A stretch of 64,000 bases of DNA from Viscum album. Taxonomy: Eukaryota; Streptophyta; Magnoliopsida; Santalales; Viscaceae. How positions within the stretch are numbered: position 1 is the first letter of the stretch; each line of letters starts with the position of its first letter. The stretch covers positions 46,794,605-46,858,604 of the forward strand of contig OY728160.1 in assembly GCA_963277665.1 (NCBI GenBank), read 5' to 3'. Positions 47,931-60,590 of the stretch are shown piece by piece. Both the position numbers and the translations under genes were made by a program. The notes under the pieces were generated by a model that worked only from the letters and a program-made list of their open reading frames with translations, searched no databases and had not been told where the DNA came from.

Positions 47931-50578
47931 TGTAACGACCCAAACTTCCAATAATGGAAATTCCTCTTGATATAATTAAATGTATCTTTATGTAAAATGT
48001 TTATATAAAATGCCAAATTATTTGGTTTTATTTTAAGAATTGTGACCATTGTTAATATAGCCGTTGAATAGTGATCACATGATTAGTATAAATATAGGGT
48101 TTTAACAAATCCAAATTTACTCAGAAAAAGGAAGCGATGACCACATCCAGTAGAATTGCTCTATACGAAGCCCATTTGTTAGAGATCAGAAAAGAGGTGG
48201 TGTCATTGGGCTTCACTCTTGACCAAGCCCAAGTTAAGCTTTATCATGTCATGCTCTAATGGAACCATCTATGGGATAAGTGGAAGTTGATAGATATCAC
48301 CACACATGCAATGTTATCCGAGCCACCCCAAGAGTCTGTCACCATCATGCACCTTACCCTTAGGTATTATGTAGCTATTTTAAGGGTTTATGTAACAAAT
48401 CCCTTGTACTATGGTTATATACATTATTTTTTTATATAATAATGAATATAATTTCATTTTATTATTGTTACCTTGTAAATATTTTTAAAGCACAAATAGT
48501 ATTTTTAGTTAATGTTCAACTAAGAAATCTATTTTGATGAATTAATGGATTTTTGAATTAAATAATATTTTAGTAAAATATTATTATTATTATTAAATTA
48601 ATTTTTATTAAATATAAATGATTTTATAATTTTATGAATGCAATTGTAATTTTTATTATGGTTTGAAAGCCATTTTTGTCAAAACCCATGAATTTTCGAT
48701 AAATGTCTGTTTTTATTTTAAAAGTGAAAATTAACATATTTAGAAAATTATTTAGATAAAATGAATAGTATTTCTGGAATCAGGATGTTGAAATTATCCA
48801 ATGGTGAATTTTTCATAATTTTCTGAGACAGTCAAATTTTTGGGTAAAAATTAAATACTGTTTAAATATATAATGTGTTTTATGACATCATAATGACTAA
48901 ATAGTGATGTAATAAAATATTATAAACCTCATGTTCGGCCAATATATGTTTTATCATTAAAATAATGTGATTTTGGGTTTGTTTTATTTATTTTAAAAAT
49001 CTTTAGTGGATCCTTCAAGACTTATAAAACATTTTGTCTTTTTAAATTGTTTTCCTTGGGAGTGTGACTCAACTCCACATAAGCAACCCCATTATTTTAA
49101 GAAGTTTGGAATTTGGCATTATAAAATATTATTTTACACTTAAAATTTCCAAAAACCCTGAGAAAAAACCATGGGATGATTTGTGGTTTGGATTAGTTTA
49201 ATGTGAGTGTCCCAAACCCAAATAATAAAGAATTCCCTCACATTTCCTATATAAACCCACCCAAGCTCCTACTTACTCCTCACTCAAATCCTTTGGAGTT
49301 CGTCCAAAATCTTCCCTCCTTTATCTATAATCCTCCCAAGGTTCCCCAATCTCCCAATAAGCCTCTCTCAAGCCTCTCTCAAGCCTTTGGAAGTATCCTT
49401 CCAAGTAAGGGTTTTTCTTCCTTTCTCATTTTGTCCAATTTTCTTAATGTTGTTATGCCCTTTTAATTTCAATTATAAATGTTGGGGTATGGTTTCAAAC
49501 CTCCCCCATACTGCCCTATTTATTTTTGAATTATGGGAGACCCCATTATCTCTCATTAAATTCCTCCCATGTACACCCGTTACTATGCCGAAAATTCGAA
49601 AGGAATTTCTCTCTCCTCATTTACATTTAAGCAATTATTTTGTATCATGGATCTAATTTCCATTAAATTTGTTGGGGCATGTTTCTATATGACCCACTTA
49701 CTTTCCATGTCATGTAAATTTTATGAGACACCCCTTTCTCTCTCATCAACCATTTTTATGAATTATTATGTCACGCCGTTACGCTGCAGAAATTGCACCG
49801 ATTTTCCAAGCCAATGCCATTGTGTTGTGAATACCATGCCCATTTCTCTATCAAGGGTATTCACCTTTATGAAAATTTACATATTTATTATAAAGTTTAA
49901 TTTATTAATTCTACATTCCTTTATCATGGAATAAATGATGATGTTTAATGAATCCATTTTATATGACCCATGTGGCACACTTATGCATGAAATGAAAGGT
50001 TTAAGAAGGGTGTGCCCTTATAGCGCTCCAATGCATTGGGTAAAGTATAGTGTCATGATAGTTCATGTAAAATGGGTGTTGAATCATTATAATTCAATTG
50101 AAAATAGGTTTGACTCATGCTTCATGTGCAATGAGGATTTACTCATGCTCCTTGTGCAATGAGCCTTGGCTCATGCTAATTCCATGTTAAGTGTTGTTTC
50201 CACATTTCCATATTATGATCATCATGATTTATCATGCCTTTATGTTTATGTTTCTCTTGTGATCTATTGATATGATTATTGTCTAACATGTATTTTATTC
50301 CTCATGTTATTCCATTATTGTTCCCTTAATGGGCTTTATAGATCACTCTTTTTTTATACATGTCCTCAGATTATCCCATTCAATGCTAAGTACGAGGGAA
50401 TGTAGTGGTCATGTAAAGTAAGTTTTCAATAAAGATATTTTTTTTTCATGTTATAAGTGGTTATGTAATTATCCTAATCCCCAAATACACTAGACCTATC
50501 AATCTTATATGTTGTATCAAATGAAGTTTATGTAATAAATTATGTTTAATTGTGTAATAAAAGAGTAGAGTTGTCATA
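47931..50578 (+). repeat. 3' LTR of the Tekay-type chromovirus
   Basis: 2648 bp, starts TGTAACGACCC and ends GTCATA (probably GTTACA before decay), followed by the CTTAT target duplication. It lacks the SINE. TATA boxes at 48088 and 49248. Confidence 0.93.
48137..48439 (+). pseudogene. Small ORF inside the chromovirus LTR (3' copy, one internal stop)
   Basis: The counterpart of 40450-40719. The ATG is conserved and codon 23, a stop in the 5' copy, is TCA here. Its single stop is TAA at 48257-48259 (codon 41), where the 5' copy has GAA. The frame then stays open to TAA at 48437-48439. So the frame is the same in both LTRs and each is broken at a different place. Function unknown. Confidence 0.45.
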
Positions 50579-50583
50579 CTTAT

Positions 50584-52126
50584 GTTTGGAAAGAGTCATA
50601 TGATATATTATTATACTATTTTCCTATATTTACTTTAATGGTATTCAAAGGATATACCAAATCAGCTTTGTACTTTACATAACTTCATTCAATTATGTTT
50701 CCATAAGTATGGAACTCTTATTTTTCACCAAATTTTCTTCAACCAAATATACATGTGAAATACCAAGAAACAACATATTCAATTTAGCTTTTACATCAAG
50801 TGAATGAATCTTTAATCATCAAATGGTAAAAAATAAAATTAAACACAATTTTCATCCATGAGTGTATCTCTAGGGAAAATTAATGGCAGTACTTCTATAT
50901 TTTCATATAAATATCACAATAACTAAAAATTATTCCAAGCCGCACACCTCCAATCCATATATACCATTATTAGTTTAACACATAGAATAATATATAATTG
51001 AGAACTCTTATTATTTTCTATGTAAACCATAGAAGAGACTAATATTTTGGGGGACATAAATTTCCTTCTATTCTTTCCAAAATTTTCCTATATTTACCTC
51101 ATGCACATTTCCTCTTTCATTGAGAACAAATACAACACAAACATAAAGTGTCTTCATCAATATCCCCCTTTGTATTTGTTATCAATACCTATGCTAGAAA
51201 ATTACATGTCAATAAGTGAATTAATTTTATTCTCTCTCTCCATTATTGAAAATAATTACAAGGAATATGAGAGGGTTTAATCATTTCATTATTATGAAAT
51301 TAGTCATTAACCATTCCACTCTAAGTCTACTTGATCAATTATCACTATAGAAAACAAGAAGGTTTGATTTAGACAATAAGGATTCCCATAATCAATAGAA
51401 TATAATACATGCTATTACCTTTTTAAATTATATTTATCAGTTTATATTTATATATTTATAGGATAATTAAACTTTTTGACAGCAATTGTTGTAAATACTT
51501 TCAAAATCTCATTCAATATGATCTTACTGCCCTTACTAAACAAACAGATTAAAAACACTCAAGCACAACCGACATGTTTGATTTCAAATAGTCCCTAAAA
51601 ACTTTAAGTTTCATTAAATTATTTTAATTGATTTAAATAAATTTTACCCCCTAAATATTAGAACCAATTATTTGATAAATAAGGTTTAGAGAATATGAAT
51701 TCATACTTTTTGAATGACTGTTTGTCAATTACCTTCTAGATATTCTACATTGAATGATTTTGGAAGCTTATAAAGAAACTCCCCCTAAAGGGATACACTT
51801 AATCTTTAGATCATCAAGATTTATCTCATCATTATGTAACCTCAATGTTTCCAATTTTTGATATGACACAAATATGGGAACCTCAAAATCGATGTCTTAT
51901 TTTTACAACATATAGATATTTATAAAGGTAGACTATTCCTTCCATATTCTTTAGAAATTAAAATGATAGATCATACCATGATGGTGAGTATTTTAGATCT
52001 AGAATAATTATTCTAACTTACTTAATTTCACTGGTTATACACTTTATAGCTAACATCACCTTTAATACCTTGCATAGTTAGAACAAAAATACAACACAAA
52101 TGATTTAAGGAATCTGGTAGAGCTCC
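50584..52126. other. AT-rich DNA with no identifiable gene
   Basis: Right flank of the chromovirus insertion. G-poor on the plus strand. A 77-codon ORF at 51047-51280 has low-complexity hydrophobic content and no family resemblance. I see no continuation of the LINE from the left flank. Confidence 0.55.
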
Positions 52127-52169
52127 TTGTTCATTAGTGTGAGCATTTGGATCGATTATTTTTTCTCAA

Positions 52170-52640
52170 CCAATTTTACATTCCTAAAGCGCGGAGGCTC
52201 TCCAACAACCTCAGGTAGGGGTTTGTTCCTTGTTTTAAATTCAAGTGAATTTATTGAACCCCTTTATCCTCCCTCTAGATTACAAGCTAAAGCAGAGGGA
52301 GCGGGCCTAACGAACCTAGCCCGGACCCTCTACTACCTTACTACCTCTTTAAGTTCTCCATGTAAGACCGGCGGTGGGCAGTACTGGCACCAGAAGGGAC
52401 CAAGGAGATAGCTAGCATTGGCTGACCCTGAGGAAGGAGGTGGCGCATCTGAGCCACGACTCTTTAGCTACTGTGGACTTGAGGAAGGCGGCCAACACAC
52501 CATCCTTCCATGAGTGGCAGATTAGCACGCCATCATACGCTGTTGGAAAGGATGGCCGACACACCGGCCGACCGCGAAAGAAGAGGGTGGGCCTACCAGC
52601 GTGCTGCTGTTGGGTGCGGGACGCGGCTCATCAGATAATA
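52170..52640. other. GC-rich island of unknown origin
   Basis: Abruptly GC-richer than everything around it, starting near AAAGCGCGGAGGC and ending near GGACGCGGCTCATC. It contains a perfect hairpin CTCCCTCT...AGAGGGAG (about 52270-52302) and related words GCCAACACACC / GCCGACACACC about 68 bp apart. Plus-strand frames of 94 and 101 codons are open but not family-like. Candidates are an organellar (mitochondrial) insertion, a GC-rich part of an LTR, or a captured gene fragment. I cannot choose from sequence alone. Confidence 0.4.
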
Positions 52641-53491
52641 GTTAGTATTACAGGTATACATAAAATTACATTTATACATACTTGGTTCATAAATATGGAT
52701 GTAATATATAAATATAATATATGTATACTATTACTATATATATAGTTCTAATTCAGAAAGCTCTTTCCAACCGTGATCTAAAGCAGTTAGAGCCATTAGG
52801 TGTCCTTTAAGAACCTGGGTGGGCTTGTTGTTTAATTATTCAACACTGTTTTTTATTCAGTATATTTATTTATTCATACTACCTACAATTATTTTATTTA
52901 TTTTGATGGACAATATTCAATCATAGACACCATGGGTGGTAACCTGCTGGGATTTATATCTCACACCCTGCTCGGGCCTTCATTGCATTGGGGTACCCGA
53001 GTAGACCTTTATGTTCATAGGACTATGGACCCTTTATTATGATAATGTCTAGTACCTGGGTGTTAGGAGAACATGGCTGATATGGATCTCAAGATACTCG
53101 TGGAGATCACCTTTGTAATTTTGTTTATATTGTTTATTTATATACTGTATTGTATCTTGTACCTAATGTATGTATTTTGTTTTAGTTTACGTATCATCCT
53201 CATGACATGCATGAATATATTGTATATTGGTACTATCTATACTTTTTTATTCAGTTTATATCATTATTATACTAATCTATATTTCATTTATTACTGCTTC
53301 CATTATTGTGTAGTGTTTACTTTCAATTTTACCACTGTTATACTCTGACATATGGGTATAGTATCCCTAATTTCACCTCTTTACACCTTCACTAGTATTC
53401 AGTAACCTATGGAGTACTGGGAAGCATGCTTGAGGCCATGTGACCCACCGGTCCGACTACTGTATTAGTGGTCATTCATTCTAGGATGTTA
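52641..53491. repeat. LTR-like segment ending in AGGATGTTACA
   Basis: The segment ends CTAGGATGTTACA. This is the kind of terminus seen at the 3' end of Tekay-like LTRs on the plus strand, or, read on the minus strand (TGTAACATCCT), at an LTR start. No partner LTR or target duplication was found. It may be a solo or truncated LTR that includes the GC-rich island. Orientation uncertain. Confidence 0.3.
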
Positions 53492-53699
53492 CAAAAAGTA
53501 TATTTGAGATTATCATTCTATAATATAGAATAAAACAATAGAAATAATTTACCTCAACTGATGATTTTACAATCATTGAAAAATCAATTAGAAGAAGAAA
53601 ATTGAAAGAACACACCATAAAAGGAACAGTCCTAAAACCTATACCATAGGAAGATCCCAAAAATTTCCCAACCCAACATATCTTAAACCAAACTATCAC

Positions 53700-56252
53700 T
53701 ATAAGGAACTGACCTTTAACATTTAATAATCTAGTTAATTTAACTAGAATACACTTATTACATTCCAAAAGATCTTTTCGGTTTAGAGTTTTAAATAATT
53801 AGGAAATAATCCATACAATACTACCCATAAGAATAAAAAGTGGGTTCTACTGAAACAATTTCTACTTATTCCATAATAAAAAATCTTTTAATATGAAATT
53901 AATTATTTTCATGAAAATTATTCACAACATTCACCTTGGATTCTTCTCTTCCCTTACCAATTCTTAAATCCCATGAAAAACATTTTAAAATTTTGGATGA
54001 GAACAAAAAACTCAGTAATGACAACGAAAATTAGGAAACAAACCATTAGTACAAGTATAATTATAAATATATTAAATGCTTTTCACAAAGGCATACTTCT
54101 CACCCATAAAGTATCATATATTTACTTTGTGAAAACAAGACATTTCCATAAAACATATAAACATTAATAAAACCATATAGTTATCATGGGGTATTAATTA
54201 CTTAATATTGTATCCCTAGAGGCTACAACATGATTTTTAACCCTCATGACTACCTTACAAAGTAACCCTCACTGATACCTTATGATGTAACCCTAATAGA
54301 TACCTTATGGTGTAACCATCATAGTTACACTTGAAATAACCATTATGATCAACTTAAAACATAAATATACCCAATGAATTGGAGGGAGATATATGTCCCA
54401 AACTTAATCATAAAAAATTCCTAATAAAAAGTCAATAATCATAAAACAAGAATAATTGCATCATAAAAAATATTCCTTTTTATTTTTTTAAAAATAGAAA
54501 TTTCAAAGAATATTTTTAAAGAAGAGTACCATACCTCAGATTCATCTAACTTCAAACATATTCAAATGTCCTGTAAAATAGTTTAAAGAGTTTTATTAAT
54601 TTATTATAGAACTATATACATATTTATAGTACCTTATATGATCTTTTTATAACAACTTTACACCCATTTATTAATTATATTTTGTTATTTCCGTTGTTTT
54701 GGGTGCGTTCTTTTCAGGATTTCCATGGCCGATTAGTTATATATTTTCATGTTGAATGGAAGAAAAAATCTAAAAATGGAATGAAATGGTATTAGTATGT
54801 TTCCATATTTTTAAATGATACCATATATCATTTTTTATGATATTAGGATGATTCATTAGATAAACATGAATTAAAATGATTTAATTTATTTTTCTAGTTT
54901 TTATGACCACCACGAACTTGTATTGTCTCATTTAATATCTTGTATATATATTGGTTTTTGAAAATTATGATACTTATAATATATATAATAAAATATTATT
55001 TAACCATAATAATGGTTTTATGACCATCCTTGAAGGTGTTAAAGTAAAATGAAAGCACATTGTCCACGCTGACGATAAATCAATACATCACAGACGATGT
55101 TTTTATTTTTTTTAGAATAAGAGGAGAAGAGGAGAGGTTTGAAGATGAATATTAAATTAACACAAGAAAATACTAGTATATGTAAGATAATGGAGTTATC
55201 ATGTCATTTGGATGAGGGGAGGTGAGTAGATAATAAGAAAATAAAATAAATTGAAATTAAATTAAAAGAAAATGAAAGAATATTTTACCTCTTGAATTCT
55301 TCTCCTTGAGAACCTCTTTAAGGCACTTGGTTTTATCCTTTTAGTGATAATAGCAGGTCTTGGATATAGGGAGAGTTTTTAGAAGTGAATTATGAAGAAA
55401 TTAAATAATATAAAAGTCTGTTAACTTTGAGGAGAAGAGGTGGTGAGTTATAGTATTTATAGTGGAGGAGAGTGGTGTTTTTTTGATTATTTTAATAATT
55501 AGTTTATTATTTTGGCTAAAGACTATGAATTGTGTAGATTATTATGACTAATTACATAAAATAGTACATTTTAGTTTTAACCAAAGGACACTTACATCAT
55601 CTATTACTCAGGCATGACTCAAAAAACCATTTATTTAGCTTATATTGTAAATCACCATATTTCACTATTCATAAAAAATTCAAGTATTTTAGAAAAAACC
55701 CAAAAAATAACCCTAACTAATTTTCAGTATGTATAATTAAAAAATTAAATCCATTTTATGGAAATAATTTTACAAATATGAGAAATTTAGTTTTTAAATT
55801 AAATCATAATTTACTCGAAAAATATTAATTTTAATATTATAACTGATTTTATGACACTTTGAAAAATTAAATAAGGTCTCATAAAATTATATTATAATCA
55901 TAAGGCAATAAAATATCAATTTATGAATCTATTTTATGGAAATAAATTTTATTTTAAATCATTATATTATTTATAAAATTATAATTGAATATTTAAGACT
56001 TACAAAAATACCAACAATTAATTTATCATTTTCAGAAAATTTATTTACTTAATCCTTGATATAAATATATCATATTCTGACTTGTAAGATACAAAATTTT
56101 TATTTATACTATAATATATGAGGGTACTATTCTATTAGTATGGATTCCTTAATTTCTAGAAATACCACTTATTTCATTATACATTTATAATGAATTTGAC
56201 TATTTAATTCTAGAATGAGAAAAATTATTTTATAAGTACCTAGGTTGTTAAA
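53700..56252 (-). repeat. 3' LTR of the degenerate chromovirus
   Basis: The right edge is next to a purine tract (minus-strand AAAAATGGGATAGAAT at 56253-56268), with the LTR start decayed to TTTAACAACC. The left edge is approximate, from weak alignment with 60591 onward. Minus-strand TATA box CTATAAATAC at 55453-55462. Confidence 0.65.
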
Positions 56253-56269
56253 TTCTATCCCATTTTTGG

Positions 56270-57560
56270 AAATTGAATCATCATAGTTTTATTCACTTAT
56301 TAAAAAAATGAGTAAACCTTTCCATTAAAGAATTTTTCATATTCCCATTTTGCCTTTTCAACCATGTGGTTTTTCCACAAAACATTAACATTATGAATTA
56401 CCTTATTTGAAAATAATTGCTCTCTACAATCAAGAATATGAATAGGATATTCCTTATTTGAAAGGTTTTCTTCCAACTGAACTACTTATGGGATCAAAAC
56501 ATGAAATATATCTGGAACATACTTCCTTAACATCAAAACATGAAAAACATTTTGTACTCGAGCTAAACTCCGAGGCATGGCTACTCAGTAGGCAATTGGT
56601 TCAACTTTATCCAAGATTTCAAAAGGTCAAATGAATCGTGGACTTAGCTTTCATTTCTTACCAAAACACAAAACACTTTTCCAAGGAGAGATTTTAAGGA
56701 AAGCATGATCATCTACCTCGAAAGAAAGGTCTTTCCTCTAGTTATCTACATATATTTTCTACCTATTTAGAGCTGCCCTCATGGGTTACTGAATTATCTT
56801 TATTTTCTCAATTGATTCCACTACTAATTATGGTCTTATAAACATCTTTTTACTGAATTCATCCCAAAATGCTGGAGTTCAACACTACTGTTAATATAAT
56901 GCCTTAAATTGTTCCATCTATATACTTTAATGGAAACTATTATTATAAGAAAACTCAACTAATGAAAGATAATGATCCCAACTTACCTGGTATTCCATTA
57001 AAAAATCTCAAAGCATATCCTTCAATGTTTGAACAGTTCTCTCTGACTTTCCATCATATTTTGGATAAAAGGCTGTACTAAAATTTAATTTAGTTCCCAC
57101 TAACTTCTGAAGGAATTTCCTATAGTTATAAGTGAACCTAGGATCACGTTCAGATAAAATGGAGAGAGGAACTCCACGTAACATAACTATCTATTTAAGG
57201 TAAAACCTAAAAAGTTGATCTAAAGATAAATTATCCCGACTATAAAGAAAATGTGGAGGTTTATTTAGTCGATCAAAAATAACCCAAATTGAAATTTTAC
57301 CTCAAGATGTATTTGGTAGTCCCACCATGAAGTCCATGAATATATTTTCTCATTTCCACTCTAGCATTAGAAAAGGATTAATCCTCACCTTTGGTAGTTG
57401 TTTCTCTACTTTAACCTATTTATAAGACAAACATTTCATGGTAAAATCAGAATTTTCTCTATTCATTCGATCCCACCAGTAATACTTCTGAAGGTATTTG
57501 TATATCTTAGTGATGCTAGAATGAACAGAAAATGGAGAATAATGAGATTTACTCAAAAAT
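56270..57560 (-). pseudogene. Integrase remnant of the degenerate chromovirus
   Basis: Readable pieces on the minus strand: a WWDRM-like zinc-finger neighbour (about 57475), LMLEWK and ENIFMDFMVGLP (57300-57370, first catalytic Asp), LSERDPRFTYNYRKFLQ (about 57110-57165, second Asp), a YDGKSERTVQTLKDML-like stretch with the Glu (about 57015-57060) and a FSYNNSFH block. Numerous stops. A chromodomain is not readable. Confidence 0.75.
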
Positions 57561-57699
57561 TATTTCTTCAGATGAGAATCACAGGGAAAATATAATCTTT
57601 TTCCATACCTCAAGATACAATATTTATCAATATTAAATTTAGGGAATTTACCTTCCTTAAAAAATTCTACCTTTTTCAATATATCATAGTATTCATTTT

Positions 57700-59010
57700 G
57701 CACTTTCTTAATTCTATCTGAGAGAGATGATTGTAATGACAACTGGAACAAAATAAATGAATTTTATGCACCAAAAACTTACAAGAAAAAAATTCATCAA
57801 ATCATTAATCAAGGGGTAATGTTATAAACATAACATGGTTAATGTAACATGAAATTTTAAACTCAAGGCCTCCTCCACTTTGTTTTCTTTTCCTAGATAG
57901 TAATTGATCATGCAATCATAATCATTTATCTATTCCATCTATCTTATCTACCTCATGTTTACTTAATTTTGAGTAAATATATACTTTAAACTTTTATGGT
58001 TCATATATATTTCACATTTAGCTTCATATAAATGATGTCTCCAAATATTTAAAGTGAAAACCAGAGCTACTAATTTCATATCATATATGGGAAATTTAAC
58101 AAATGAGGTTTTAGTTGTCTTAAAGCATAAGAAATTACTTGATTATTCTGCATAAGAACATAACCAAGTCCCTTCAATGAAGCATCACTGTAGATGAAAA
58201 AATCACCATCTCTGTAATGTAGGTCCAAAACTAAATAATTAAACAATATTATTTTCAGTTCTTAAAAAAACATCACAATATTTTGTCCAAATAAATTTAT
58301 TCGCTTTTCGTGTTAACTTAGTTAGTAGTCTAGATAACCATGACAAGTTTTTAATAAACAATTGATAATATCATGCTAATCCAAGAAATCTATGAAACTC
58401 AATAACATATATTGGTATTTTCTATTCATCAAGCACTTTTGTTTTGGTTGGATCAACTGTTATTCCAATCTTATTTAAAATGTTCCCAATAAAAGAAATC
58501 TGTTGCAACCAAAAATCTTATTTTCTAAATTTTCTGTATAACTTATTTTATTTTAGAGTTTTTAGAACAATCATTAAATGTTTTTCATGATCTTTATAAT
58601 TTTTTGAAAACACCAAAATATAATCAATAAAAAAAATAAAAAACATATCTAAATATTCAAAAAATATTCTATCCATAATATCCATAAATACATCAGGGGA
58701 ATTTTTCAAACCAAAGGGTATGACAAGAAACTCATAATTCCCATATCTAGTTCAAAATTCTATTTTTGGAAAGTTACTATCCTTCACCTTTAGCTGATGG
58801 TACACAAATCTCAAGTTAATATTGGAAAAATACTGAGCTCCCTGGAGATGATAAAAAAATTCATCGGTATGAGGCAATTGATACTTATTCTTAACAGTAA
58901 TGTTATTCATTTCTCTATAATCAATGCAAAGTCTCATGGAATCATATTTATTTTTAACGAACATAATAGAAGAACCCCATGGAGAAGTGCTAGGTTAAAT
59001 TAAACCTTTA
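57700..59010 (-). pseudogene. RT and RNase H remnant of the degenerate chromovirus
   Basis: RT fragment at 58964-58752 is open for 70 residues: MRLCIDYREMNNITVKNKYQ, HLQGAQYFSNINLRFVYHQL. Next come RYGNYEFLVIPFGLKNSPDVF and the catalytic region FFIDYILVFSKN (about 58610-58650), where the second Asp of the family FIDD is Tyr. The connection HRFLGLA follows at about 58390 and RNase H NHKSLKYIFTQN near 57970-58010. Confidence 0.85.
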
Positions 59011-59049
59011 TCAAGAAACTCTTGAAACTGATTTTACAATTATAGAAGT

Positions 59050-60590
59050 TCCCCATGAGCCATTAGATAAGGGGATTTTGATATTTTCTTAGTATCGGTA
59101 ACTAATTCAATAGTAAATTCAACTTACTGATTAGGTATAACACCAGAAAACTCATCAGTAAAAATATCCAGGCATTCATTTACCATTGGAACATAATTAA
59201 TCTGAATAGTTCCCTTTTTTTCAACAATATGTGCAAGATAACTTTCATTTCATCTTTTAATAGTTTCTCAGCTTCCTGATATGTTATAAATGGTATGGGT
59301 TCATTCTTGTATGAAAACTGAAACACTTTCTAAAAAACAAATTCCCTTGCTCTACAATCAATCATAGTATGATAAAAAGAAATCCATTCCATACCCAGAA
59401 TAACATCAAACTATAATAAGGGAAACCAATATTTTTATGTAATTTATTTCTAAATACAAAAATAAAAAGATTCTTATAATGCTGTTTTCATAAATATTTC
59501 TCCTAGTGTTTTTACCATAAGGTTTCATTCCATTTCTTGAGGTGGAATTTCTAATTTACAATCAAATTGCTCAGAAATAAATAAATGTGTAGATCCCATA
59601 TCAAAATAGACATTAGAAAAATTTGAGTAAAAAAAAAAAATACCTGATACCACTTCATTAGATGACCCAATATCTACTGAATTAGTAGAAAAGTATTTCA
59701 CTGCACCTTTATAATTATAATCTATCTTCTTTTTATCATTTAGATATTTATTTGGGTAGGTATTTTAATAATGCCCCATCGCACCACATTTAAAAAACTT
59801 TATAGTTTTCTTATTATAATTAAATATACCATCACTAAGATCTTTTTCATTACAATATCAATCCATATGTCCAAATTTACCACATCAAAAAAACTTCCTA
59901 TATTTATTAAATAATTTCACAAGGTTATTTTTACCACACTTTTCACAAAATGGAAACTGGATTTTCTTACCTTATGAAATCTTTGATTGATTCTTATCAA
60001 TTTCATTCCATCTAGACCTTTACTTATAATTATTGTAAAAGTAAAGGTGACCATAAAAAAAACTCTATTTATACTTTCTCAAAACATCAAACAATATTCT
60101 CATAACTTTTGAATTCAGGGGAATCAAATTACCTTCAATATCTCAACTTTAATCCATAGTATATTTTTTTATTTTACCATCAAGATCCTATGTAATATTT
60201 GGAGCGTAACCTACCGATCGAGTGAAGTTTACTTTATACATAGACGCTAAATATTCCTACTTATGTTTCAATTCAAGGAATTTATTTTTCATCTGAAGTA
60301 AAAACACCCTTATAAAATATTTTTCAAGGAAAATTTTCTTAAATTCATCGCATTTCAAGGAATAAATCTTCTTACTATCGCTAATATTCTTGACCATCGA
60401 CCACGACTTATCAAATTCACATTCAAAATGATAAATATAAAGACAAAATTTTTAATTATTTGAACACTCCTTGAAACAAAATATCTTTTAAAGGGATTTA
60501 ATCCACCCTTCATCCACCACTGGGTCAGAAGATCCACTAAAAGCAGGAGGGTGTTGCCTCATAAAATGCTCCACTATCATCATGTTCCTA
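59050..60590 (-). pseudogene. Gag and protease remnant of the degenerate chromovirus
   Basis: Gag begins at the LTR edge with almost no leader: VEHFMRQHPPAFSGSSDP near 60530-60575, closely matching SIESFMRQRPPTFNGSSNPS of the element at 43590. Two zinc-knuckle remnants follow, CGKFGHMD and FKCGAMGHY (59775-59895), then the protease end DVILGMEWISFYHTMIDCRA (59347-59405). The primer site is not recognisable and the usual leader of several hundred bases is missing, so a deletion at the 5' end is likely. Confidence 0.8.

Larger units (their letters stand above)
40078..50583 (+). mobile_element. Tekay/Del-type chromovirus (Ty3/gypsy), full length but decayed, with target duplication
   Basis: LTRs at 40083-42888 and 47931-50578 flank a 5.0-kb interior with primer site, gag, protease, RT, RNase H, integrase and chromodomain in standard order. 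Exact 5-bp target duplications CTTAT lie at 40078-40082 and 50579-50583. The LTR start TGTAACGACCC and the C-terminal chromodomain identify a Tekay/Del-like chromovirus. Without the SINE and its duplicate, the 5' LTR is about 2645 bp against 2648 bp for the 3' LTR. The LTRs differ at roughly one position in ten by eye, so the insertion is old. Confidence 0.93.

Noticed and set aside
49203..50162. Plus-strand ORFs in the 3' LTR of the chromovirus
   Set aside because: Not conserved as open frames in the 5' LTR apart from the frame at 41882 / 49569, which carries no recognisable domain and overlaps the R-U5 leader.
52127..52745. Protein-coding gene in the GC-rich island (ORFs of 94 and 101 codons)
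   Set aside because: No domain recognised, no shared frame, and the second runs into AT repeats; open frames are expected where stops are rare in GC-rich DNA.
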